This document shows, piece after piece, positions 1 to 6,184 of a stretch of 7,263 nucleotides of DNA (position 1 is the stretch's first letter; each line of letters starts with the position of its first letter). The notes under the pieces were generated by a model. That model did no database searches. It had not been told where the DNA came from and worked only from the letters and a program-made list of their open reading frames with translations. Both the position numbers and the translations under genes were made by a program. The stretch is from an uncultured Actinomycetes bacterium (GTDB lineage Bacteria; Actinomycetota; Actinomycetes; Nanopelagicales; Nanopelagicaceae), in NCBI GenBank assembly GCA_903918325.1, contig CAIXDY010000084.1, positions 1 to 7,263 on the forward strand, given 5' to 3'.

Positions 1-1291
1 GCATCCGCATATTGGCCATGTCCGTAGCGCAGTAAATTTTGATATTTTGCGCCGCTGGTTATTGTGGAGCGGTTACGACGTAACTTTCATTCGCAATGTC
101 ACTGATATTGATGACAAGATTTTGCATAAAGCCGTACATGAAAAAATGCAGTGGTGGGCACTTGCTATGAAGTACGAACGCATATTTACTTCAGCTTTTG
201 CTGCGCTCAATGTGATGCCCCCAACTTATGAACCCCGTGCAACTGGCCACATCACGCAGATGGTTGAGTTAATGCAAAAACTCATTGATAACGGCGCCGC
301 ATACGCGCCAGGTAATGGCGATGTGTACCTAGAAGTCCGTAAATTAAAGCGCTACTTAGTTTTATCGGGACAAAAATTAGATGATCTTCAACCTGCCGCC
401 GATGCTGATGCAACATTTAAAAAAGATCCACGGGATTTTGCTTTGTGGAAAGCGGCAAAAGTTGGCGATCCATCATGGCCAACTCCCTGGGGACCAGGTC
501 GACCTGGTTGGCATTTGGAGTGCTCGGCAATGGCGCATACATATTTAGGTGAAGCTTTTGATATTCATGGCGGCGGTCTTGATTTAGTTTTCCCACATCA
601 TGAAAATGAAATTGCGCAATCTGAAGCTGCTGGTTATAAATTTGCGAACCGTTGGTTACACAATGCTTGGGTAACGCAAGCTGGCGAAAAAATGAGCAAG
701 TCTCTAGGAAATACATTGCAAGTAGAAGTTATTTTGCAGCGCGTGCGTGGAATCGAACTTCGTTGGTATTTAGGAAGTGCGCATTATCGGTCAATGTTGG
801 AATATTCCGAAGCCGCACTTGATGAGTCAGCGGTTGCATTTCGCCGAATTGAAAACTTCTTGAAGCGCGCATCAGAAATTTTGGGTGGACATCCGGAGCC
901 AACAATTAGCGATGCGTTTTGTGCCGCATTGAATGATGATTTAGCTGTACCTGCAGGTCTGGCTTCGATCTCAGAGAATCTACGTTTAGGAAATCAAGCG
1001 ATTACCGATAGCGATAAAAAAGCTTTGAATAAGAATGCCGCCGAAATTCGTGGTGCACTACACATACTTGGTTGCGATCCATTTGATACTAATTACGTTC
1101 AAAGTTCAAAAGCTAATACAAGTGATGCACTCGATGGCGTTATCCAACTAGCGCTCAAAGAGCGTGCAGCTGCGCGTGAGCGTAAGGATTTCGCAGCCTC
1201 AGATGCCATCCGTGATGGGCTCCTGGATTTAGGAATTACAATTGAGGACACTGCACAAGGGCCACGTTGGTCAATGGAAGAAAAGAGCTAA
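1..1291 (+). CDS. cysS: Cysteinyl-tRNA synthetase (CysRS), 5' end cut by window
   Basis: Class I aminoacyl-tRNA synthetase that charges tRNA-Cys with cysteine in the cytoplasm. The reading frame is open from base 2 with no start codon, so the N-terminus lies outside the window. The first codons already give P-HIGH (HIGH at 8-19), the ATP-binding signature, followed by NVTDIDDKIL, which is diagnostic of CysRS. The second signature, KMSKS, is at 689-703. Of the zinc ligands known from E. coli CysRS, the Cys in WHLECS (521-523), the first His of HHENE (596-598) and the last Glu of that motif (608-610) are present. The first Cys ligand would be in the missing N-terminus. The C-terminal tail (KDFAASDAIRD...GITIEDT..GPRW) is the usual CysRS anticodon-side end. 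About 430 residues are visible, so only a few dozen are likely missing. The TAA stop at 1289-1291 is 2 nt before rlmB, implying one operon. Identification is very secure. Confidence 0.97.
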   Translation, partial: HPHIGHVRSAVNFDILRRWLLWSGYDVTFIRNVTDIDDKILHKAVHEKMQWWALAMKYERIFTSAFAALNVMPPTYEPRATGHITQMVELMQKLIDNGAAYAPGNGDVYLEVRKLKRYLVLSGQKLDDLQPAADADATFKKDPRDFALWKAAKVGDPSWPTPWGPGRPGWHLECSAMAHTYLGEAFDIHGGGLDLVFPHHENEIAQSEAAGYKFANRWLHNAWVTQAGEKMSKSLGNTLQVEVILQRVRGIELRWYLGSAHYRSMLEYSEAALDESAVAFRRIENFLKRASEILGGHPEPTISDAFCAALNDDLAVPAGLASISENLRLGNQAITDSDKKALNKNAAEIRGALHILGCDPFDTNYVQSSKANTSDALDGVIQLALKERAAARERKDFAASDAIRDGLLDLGITIEDTAQGPRWSMEEKS

Positions 1292-1293
1292 CC

Positions 1294-2286
1294 ATGGCCG
1301 GTAATTCATCTCGAAAAGGCGCAATCCGCCAATCGAAAAAAGGACCATCGGCTGGCACTGGCGGTAAGAATAAAAAACGTCTTACTGGAAAAGGCCCAAC
1401 GCCAAAAGCTGAAGATCGTCCGTATCACGCAGCTGCAAAACGCAAGAAAGCTGCTGAAAAGAAAGCTACACGTTCACCTTCTACTCGTTCAACGAGTCCA
1501 CGTGCAACAACAATGTCTAAGGCAGCGCCTTCGCGCGCACCACGCGGTGATCGACCACGCGGTGAAGTTGTTGCGGGTCGTAACGCAGTTTTAGAAGCCT
1601 TACGTGAAAGCGTTCCAGCCACTGAATTATTAGTTGCACGCAGTATTGATGTGGATGATCGTGTTGCTGAATCTTTAAAGTTAGCGCTTCACTTAGGTTT
1701 ACCAATTCGTGAAGCTCATCGAGCTGAAGTTGAGGGAATTTCACCTAACAGCCAGGGAATTATCCTTGCAATCAAACCTTTTCAATATTCATCATTTGAA
1801 GAGATCATGCAGCGCGCAAAGTATCCGGCTTTAGTTGTCGCACTCGATGGAGTCACTGACCCACGTAACTTAGGTGCAATCGTTCGAAGTGCTGCAGCTT
1901 TTGGTGCAGCAGGAGTTCTTATGACTGAACGCCGTGCTGCGGCAATGACCGCATCGGCTTGGAAAGCATCAGCCGGTGCAGCCGCACGTATGCCAATTGC
2001 ACAAGTGACAAATTTAGCTCGCACCATCGATGCGGCGAAAAAAGAAGGTTTATTCGTAGTTGGTCTAGATGGTGAATCCGATGATGTTATTTCAGCGATG
2101 AAAGTTGCAACTGAACCAATCATGGTTGTGGTCGGCAGCGAAGGCAAAGGTCTTGCACGATTAACTCGTGAAAAATGCGACTTGGTTATTTCAATTCCAA
2201 TTAGTGCTTCTACCGAATCACTCAATGCCAGCGTTGCAACATCAATCGCGCTCTTTCATATAGATCAGGCCCGTCGTAAGGGGTAA
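1294..2286 (+). CDS. rlmB: TrmH/SpoU-family 23S rRNA 2'-O-methyltransferase, RlmB type
   Basis: SAM-dependent 2'-O-ribose methyltransferase of the SPOUT/TrmH family, 330 aa. By family it should act on 23S rRNA (G2251, E. coli numbering). Residues 1-88 are a Lys/Arg/Ala/Ser-rich tail of low complexity. A substrate-binding domain begins at GEVVAGRNAV (90-99) and a SpoU domain follows. The three family motifs are intact: DPRNLGAIVRSA (189-200), VVGSEGKGL (279-287) and IPISASTESLNASVA (301-315). The ATG at 1294 is chosen because the protein then begins MAGNS..., as actinobacterial RlmB proteins do, and an A/G-rich stretch (1276-1287) precedes it. A TTG at 1267 would add nine residues inside cysS and is less likely. 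The basic tail is typical of actinobacterial members and probably binds RNA (inference). It lies between cysS and the GDSL hydrolase with gaps of 2 and 4 nt. The exact target nucleotide is assigned by family only. Confidence 0.93.
   Translation: MAGNSSRKGAIRQSKKGPSAGTGGKNKKRLTGKGPTPKAEDRPYHAAAKRKKAAEKKATRSPSTRSTSPRATTMSKAAPSRAPRGDRPRGEVVAGRNAVLEALRESVPATELLVARSIDVDDRVAESLKLALHLGLPIREAHRAEVEGISPNSQGIILAIKPFQYSSFEEIMQRAKYPALVVALDGVTDPRNLGAIVRSAAAFGAAGVLMTERRAAAMTASAWKASAGAAARMPIAQVTNLARTIDAAKKEGLFVVGLDGESDDVISAMKVATEPIMVVVGSEGKGLARLTREKCDLVISIPISASTESLNASVATSIALFHIDQARRKG
1540..1565 (+). repeat. Short tandem repeat in the rlmB linker
   Basis: The 11-mer CCACGCGGTGA occurs at 1540-1550 and again at 1555-1565, a period of 15 bp (five codons). 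It encodes PRGD then PRGE at the end of the basic tail of RlmB, just before the substrate-binding domain. The period keeps the reading frame, so it looks like a small in-frame duplication in a disordered linker and not a regulatory element. Confidence 0.5.
2278..2283 (+). promoter_or_regulatory. Ribosome binding site of the GDSL hydrolase
   Basis: AAGGGG lies 7 nt upstream of the GTG at 2291 and overlaps the last codons of rlmB. It supports the GTG as the true start. It also suggests that translation of the hydrolase follows that of rlmB on one message. Confidence 0.6.
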
Positions 2287-2290
2287 GTAA

Positions 2291-3076
2291 GTGATTTACA
2301 CTCGTTTTATCGCATTAGGGGATTCATACACCGAAGGCATGAGCGATGAAAAAAAAGATGGAAATTATCGAGGGTGGGCTGATCGTGTTGCCGATGTGAT
2401 GACAACGGCTCATCCTGATTTCACTTATGCCAACTTGTCTATTCGTGGAAAATTAGTCAAACAAGTTTTAGATGAACAAATTGCCCCCGCGTTAGAGCAA
2501 GTAACTGGGCCCGAAACTTTAATTTCATTTCATGCCGGAGCTAACGATGTCATTAGACCGGGGTATAAGTCCGAGATTGTTTTAACGCAGTATGCCGAGG
2601 GCGTTCGTCGGTTAGCTGCATCTGGTGCAACTATTTTGCTCTTTACCGTTTTAGAGCGCACTGGCAACACCGGTAAAACTGCGAAAATGTGGGAAGAACG
2701 TTTTAGCGCTTTCAACCGAAATGTACGCGCGGTTGGCGAAGAAGTTGGTGCAATTATTGCGGATGCAAATCAAGAGCCGGCATTTAGTGATCGCCGATTT
2801 TTAGCCTTTGATCGTTTGCATTTAAACGCAATTGGCCATGATCGAGTTGCACAAGCAGTTCTTGAAATTTTGAATTTACCTTTTGATAAAAATTGGCGCA
2901 AGCCCTTGCCACCAGCAAAACCTGAATCAAAGATTGTGCGCGTGGTAGTGACCACAATGTGGTTTATTACTTTTGCTTTGCCATGGATGTGGCGACGTGC
3001 GCGCGGTAAATCATCTGGTGATGGTCGGACCTGCAAATATCCAATTGCCATACATTGGCCACTGAATTTAAATTGA
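2291..3076 (+). CDS. GDSL/SGNH-family hydrolase (probable esterase), substrate unknown
   Basis: 261-aa SGNH hydrolase, the fold of many esterases, lipases and carbohydrate deacetylases. Block I is GDSYTEG with the nucleophile Ser12. Block II Gly is Gly53 (NLSIRGKL). Block III is GAND with Asn85. Block V is DRLHLN with Asp174 and His177. The catalytic set Ser-Gly-Asn-His is therefore complete and the enzyme should be active. There is no N-terminal signal peptide: block I begins at residue 10. A hydrophobic stretch (about 223-234, MWFITFALPWMW) followed by a basic RRARG and SSGDG lies near the C-terminus. SSGDG is familiar from actinobacterial members; the stretch could touch the membrane or pack on the core. 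The GTG start is fixed by the ribosome binding site and by the position of block I. It is the third gene of the cysS-rlmB operon and overlaps the 3' end of lacZ by 9 bp. Substrate and pathway cannot be told from sequence. Confidence 0.9.
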   Translation: MIYTRFIALGDSYTEGMSDEKKDGNYRGWADRVADVMTTAHPDFTYANLSIRGKLVKQVLDEQIAPALEQVTGPETLISFHAGANDVIRPGYKSEIVLTQYAEGVRRLAASGATILLFTVLERTGNTGKTAKMWEERFSAFNRNVRAVGEEVGAIIADANQEPAFSDRRFLAFDRLHLNAIGHDRVAQAVLEILNLPFDKNWRKPLPPAKPESKIVRVVVTTMWFITFALPWMWRRARGKSSGDGRTCKYPIAIHWPLNLN

Positions 3077-6076
3077 AGTAAGCGTCCACTCCCAGGTATG
3101 CACACCTGGCTTAATTTTGTATTTTGGCAAAGTATCTGGACCACATGAAGAAGTTCCAACACCGCGATGTGCACCATCGATATGAACAACAGTATTTCCG
3201 CAGGCTTTAACTTCAACATCATGCGTCGCATCGGCTAAATCAACGGCCCGATTAGGGGTAATTGATACTTGTAATGGTTTACCCATTTGTACGCGAACTC
3301 CATGCCCAGATGCATCAGTAACTTCAAACCAGCGAACTGCATTATGCCCACCATTTTCTTGTGGTCGAACATAAGGTACATATTGGGCAGCTACCGTTGA
3401 AACAAAACGATGGATTCGCGCAATTTTGCGATCTGGATATGACTCGTTCGGACCAGAACCAAACCATGTCAGCTCGCTGAGTTCACCGTCAAGCTCGAAA
3501 TTAATTCCAACTCGCGCAACATCAGTAAGTTGTTTAGGCAGAGTTACGCTCTCTTTAACTCTAAAACCATCGGCCACTGGCGTAATGACTTGAACATGTT
3601 TGATGTTAATTCCAGTGCTTGTCTGCCAGGTGTTAGTAATTTTGGCACTGGTGCGATTTTGTGAAACTACACAGTCGGTACGATCCATGTCGCGCAATCC
3701 CCAACGATTCCATTTAGTCGCCATATGCCCAATGCGATCATTATCAGTTGGTGCACGCCATAAAGTTAACGTTGGTGCAACAACACCACGAGGGATAACA
3801 ATTTGTCCGTAATCATCAAGAACGTTGGTGAATTCATCTGAGGACTTAGCGTTTTTAATTGTCAGAGCTTTAGAGGCGAGCGGCATCTGATTCCAGCCAA
3901 CTTCACTCATGGCGGGTGCCCACGCAGTACTAGAAACGCGAACAATTGTGAAAGTAATGAAACGTTCTCCAACGCCATCAGTTTTCGTTAAGTGCTTTGA
4001 AGAAACTTTGAAAGCTACGGTTTTTCTTGGGGCCACTTTAGGAAGTTTTACTTTTCCGCCATCAGTGTTAAGACCATCGCGCGTAATTGACCAATGCACC
4101 TCGTAATCGGAGAGATCGGTGAAGAAGTTTTTATTAAATATTTTAAAGTTACCGGTTGAAGCCTTTACTGCGCTGATATTGGCCGGGGCGGCAATAGCTT
4201 TAAATTCAGCCATTGCAGGCTTAGCGGTGCGATCCGGGAACACCATTCCGTCGCAGCAGAAGTTTCCATCATGCTTTTTCTCACCGTAATCTCCACCATA
4301 AGCATTGCGCTTTGAACCATCCGGCATTGTTTGAACTGGACCGTGATCCCAGAACTCCCAAATAAATCCGCCTTGCAAGCCACGTGTAGTTTCAATGACT
4401 TCCCAATATTCAGCAAGGGTTCCATTTGAATTACCCATTGCGTGCGAGTACTCGCACATGATGAGTGGACGATCGGCTTTAGCAGATTTTGCATAATCTT
4501 TTATCGCAGAAATTGCTGGATACATTGGGCAAATAACATCAGTCAGAGAATGACTACCGGTCCAGTTTCCACGGATTCCACCTTCATAATGAAGTGCACG
4601 GGAAGGATCAAAGTTGCGAACAAAGGCGGCGGCAGCTTCATGGTTTGTCCCCGCACCAGATTCATTTCCAAGGGACCACATGACGGCGGCTGGATGGTGA
4701 ATATCGCGTTGCACCATACGACCAACACGATCTACAAATGCCGTTAAATATTTTGCATCATCACAAATTGAAGCAATGAATGCGTGTGATTCGATATTGG
4801 CCTCACCGATGACATAGAAACCAAGCTCATCGCATAGATCCAAGAAAGCTGCATCATTTGGATAGTGAGAAGTACGAACTGCATTGAAGTTCCAACGCTT
4901 AAGCTCTAATAAATCATCACGCATGTCATCGCGAGTTAAGGCGCGGCCTGTATACCGATTGAAGTCATGGCGATTAACGCCATAGAAAGTTACAGGTTGG
5001 CCGTTGATAAGGAAGTCCTGACCTTTAACTTCAACGGATCTGAAGCCAATTCTTTGCTGGGAAACTTCCACAACATTTCCATCGGGATCCAGTAATTCAA
5101 TATGCAGGGTATAGAGATGAGGGGTTTCAGCCGACCAGGCTTTCACTTTAGGAATTCGCGTATTTAAGTGAATCTTTCCCGCAGGTGGTGGCTCATTTTC
5201 TAGAATTGCTTGTTTAGCTTCGGCGGGCATATCTCCATGCCAGAACTTGCCGTGGAAATACTCATCACTGCGGGCTTTCAAGCTTTCAGGGCGTTGCGTC
5301 CATTGCGGTGCGACAAATGTTTTTAAAGTGGCCGACAGATGCGCTGGCTTAACTTTAGGTAGCTCAGTAATTGATGTGCGCAATGTGTAGTTATTGGTTG
5401 AAAGATTATCTATTGAAGCAATATGCGCGCGGATATCTAGCGTTCCTGTTGTGCCGTCTTTTGCTAGACCGGCAGTTGTGTAAAAACGCTCAATAAAAAC
5501 TTTATTAGTAGCAAAAATCTTTACTGAGCGAGTAATTCCACCATGCCACCATTGGTCTTGGTCCTCAATGAAAGTTGCATCAGACCATTTAGTTACATCT
5601 ATACGAACAACATTTTTACCACTGCGAACAAACTTTGTAATATCGAATTCAGCAGCTAAACGAGAATCTTTAGTTAAGCCAACTTCAACTCCGTTAATGA
5701 AAACCAAGGCAACTGATTCGTAGCCGCCTAAATGTAAAACAATGCGTTTACCAATCCAGCTGTCCGGTAAATCAAAATCGCGTTCGTACACACCATGTGG
5801 ATTTTGTTCTGGAACGAATGGAGGTTGCTCTTCAAAAGGCATTTGGGTATTTGTATAAATTGGTTTATCAAAAAATACATCGCTCTCGGGTTGCATCGTC
5901 CACAAACCTGGAACTGGGATAGAACTCCACTTGCGACCTAGTGATTCGCGCGGACTACGAAGAAGTTGAAAACGCCATGTTCCGTCCAGAGAGATTTTCT
6001 CTACATGTTCAATATTGAGCATGGGAAGACGATTTACTGCGGTGGTTTCAGGACTCATCCAGTAGTTCGTGATCAT
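3068..6076 (-). CDS. lacZ: GH2-family beta-galactosidase, LacZ type
   Basis: Cytoplasmic retaining beta-galactosidase hydrolysing terminal beta-D-galactosides such as lactose; 1002 aa, close to the 1024 aa of E. coli LacZ, with no signal peptide. The domain order is complete: jelly-roll sugar-binding domain (about 30-200), Ig-like domain, TIM barrel (about 350-640), a second Ig-like domain and the large C-terminal beta-galactosidase small-chain domain (about 740-1000). Catalytic residues match E. coli by motif: acid/base Glu472 (SLGNESG; E461), nucleophile Glu542 (MCEYSHAMGN; E537), His370 (NRHDF; H357), His404 (SHYPN; H391), His431 and Glu429 (EANIESH; H418, E416), Trp573 (W568), Phe606 (F601) and Asp174 (EDQDQW; D201). 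The ATG at 6076 is chosen because the start then reads MITNYW..P...NRLP, an N-terminus common in bacterial homologues. No Shine-Dalgarno sequence precedes it or the later Met7. It stands alone on the minus strand, divergent from ppk. Natural substrate is uncertain: other beta-galactosides are possible. Confidence 0.95.
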   Translation of the reverse strand: MITNYWMSPETTAVNRLPMLNIEHVEKISLDGTWRFQLLRSPRESLGRKWSSIPVPGLWTMQPESDVFFDKPIYTNTQMPFEEQPPFVPEQNPHGVYERDFDLPDSWIGKRIVLHLGGYESVALVFINGVEVGLTKDSRLAAEFDITKFVRSGKNVVRIDVTKWSDATFIEDQDQWWHGGITRSVKIFATNKVFIERFYTTAGLAKDGTTGTLDIRAHIASIDNLSTNNYTLRTSITELPKVKPAHLSATLKTFVAPQWTQRPESLKARSDEYFHGKFWHGDMPAEAKQAILENEPPPAGKIHLNTRIPKVKAWSAETPHLYTLHIELLDPDGNVVEVSQQRIGFRSVEVKGQDFLINGQPVTFYGVNRHDFNRYTGRALTRDDMRDDLLELKRWNFNAVRTSHYPNDAAFLDLCDELGFYVIGEANIESHAFIASICDDAKYLTAFVDRVGRMVQRDIHHPAAVMWSLGNESGAGTNHEAAAAFVRNFDPSRALHYEGGIRGNWTGSHSLTDVICPMYPAISAIKDYAKSAKADRPLIMCEYSHAMGNSNGTLAEYWEVIETTRGLQGGFIWEFWDHGPVQTMPDGSKRNAYGGDYGEKKHDGNFCCDGMVFPDRTAKPAMAEFKAIAAPANISAVKASTGNFKIFNKNFFTDLSDYEVHWSITRDGLNTDGGKVKLPKVAPRKTVAFKVSSKHLTKTDGVGERFITFTIVRVSSTAWAPAMSEVGWNQMPLASKALTIKNAKSSDEFTNVLDDYGQIVIPRGVVAPTLTLWRAPTDNDRIGHMATKWNRWGLRDMDRTDCVVSQNRTSAKITNTWQTSTGINIKHVQVITPVADGFRVKESVTLPKQLTDVARVGINFELDGELSELTWFGSGPNESYPDRKIARIHRFVSTVAAQYVPYVRPQENGGHNAVRWFEVTDASGHGVRVQMGKPLQVSITPNRAVDLADATHDVEVKACGNTVVHIDGAHRGVGTSSCGPDTLPKYKIKPGVHTWEWTLTSI
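3092..3125 (+). terminator. Candidate intrinsic terminator of the cysS-rlmB-hydrolase operon, inside lacZ
   Basis: CCAGGT (3092-3097) and ACCTGG (3104-3109) form a perfect 6-bp stem with a 6-nt loop. A T-rich tail (CTTAATTTTGTATTTT, 3110-3125) follows on the plus strand. The hairpin starts 16 nt after the hydrolase stop codon. The same bases on the minus strand encode Pro-Gly-Val-His-Thr-Trp near the C-terminus of LacZ. On the minus strand the hairpin has no T tract after it, so it should stop only plus-strand transcription. The stem is short, so strength is uncertain. Confidence 0.5.
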
Positions 6077-6100
6077 GTCGGCAAGTCTGCCATTGAGCGT

Positions 6101-6129
6101 GGATTAGCGCCTAATCTCCCGGGATTAGC
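6101..6129. promoter_or_regulatory. Candidate operator: three GGATTAG-type half-sites
   Basis: GGATTAGC occurs at 6101-6108 and again at 6122-6129, exactly 21 bp (two helical turns) apart. Between them lies the reverse complement CTAATC (6111-6116). The first and middle sites form a perfect inverted repeat with 6-bp arms and a 3-nt spacer. The middle and third form one with 5-bp arms (TAATC/GATTA) and a 6-nt spacer. The cluster ends 25 bp upstream of the lacZ start, where a repressor could block transcription. The cognate regulator is not in the window and I do not recognise the motif. Confidence 0.45.
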
Positions 6130-6163
6130 CTGGTGGTCGCTTTCCAGTTACCTGTTATTCACT

Positions 6164-6175
6164 AGGAGGAGGGAG
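6164..6175 (+). promoter_or_regulatory. Strong ribosome binding site of ppk
   Basis: AGGAGGAGGGAG is a near-ideal, partly duplicated Shine-Dalgarno sequence 9-15 nt upstream of the ATG at 6185, depending on which register pairs with 16S rRNA. It fixes the ppk start. No other in-frame ATG, GTG or TTG lies between it and the coding start. Confidence 0.75.
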
Positions 6176-6184
6176 AATTCGAGT

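Larger units (their letters stand above)
6077..6184. promoter_or_regulatory. Divergent intergenic region between lacZ and ppk
   Basis: These 108 bp separate the lacZ start (minus strand) from the ppk start (plus strand), so promoters for both must lie here or inside the neighbouring 5' coding ends. I see no convincing -35/-10 pair in either direction. The weak candidates (for example TGTTAT at 6153-6158 for ppk) lack a good partner. The left half holds the GGATTAG repeat cluster, and the right end holds the ppk ribosome binding site. Confidence 0.6.

Noticed and set aside
417..716. 99-aa open frame on the minus strand opposite cysS
   Set aside because: It overlaps the conserved CysRS core (WHLECS, HHENE, KMSKS), shows no recognisable motif and has no ribosome binding site; it is a shadow frame.
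1267..1293. Upstream TTG start for rlmB
   Set aside because: It would add nine residues with no family match, whereas the ATG at 1294 gives the MAGNS start known from actinobacterial RlmB.
1782..2225. 147-aa open frame on the minus strand opposite rlmB
   Set aside because: It lies opposite the conserved SpoU motifs and its composition (Ala/Arg/Ser-rich, no domain) is that of an antisense shadow.
2831..2840. ATTGGCCATG occurs both here and at 11-20
   Set aside because: One copy encodes part of HIGH in CysRS and the other part of AIGHD in the hydrolase; a 10-mer match in coding DNA with similar residues is coincidence.
3041..3058. CCAAT/ATTGG hairpin as a terminator for lacZ on the minus strand
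   Set aside because: The stem is only 5 bp, AT-rich with an 8-nt loop, and is followed on the minus strand by a poor T tract (ATATTTGC). No convincing lacZ terminator was found.
2770..3231. 153-aa minus-strand open frame spanning the hydrolase-lacZ junction
   Set aside because: It overlaps both well-supported genes in another frame, including hydrolase block V, and has no protein-like pattern or ribosome binding site.
4165..4747. Several open frames of 61-109 aa on both strands across the lacZ TIM barrel
   Set aside because: They are out of frame with the strongly conserved active-site motifs of LacZ on the minus strand and have no independent support.
6093..6117. TTGAGC (6093-6098) and TAATCT (6112-6117) as a plus-strand promoter for ppk
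   Set aside because: The spacer is only 13 bp, too short for a standard sigma-70-type promoter, and the second element is part of the GGATTAG/CTAATC cluster.
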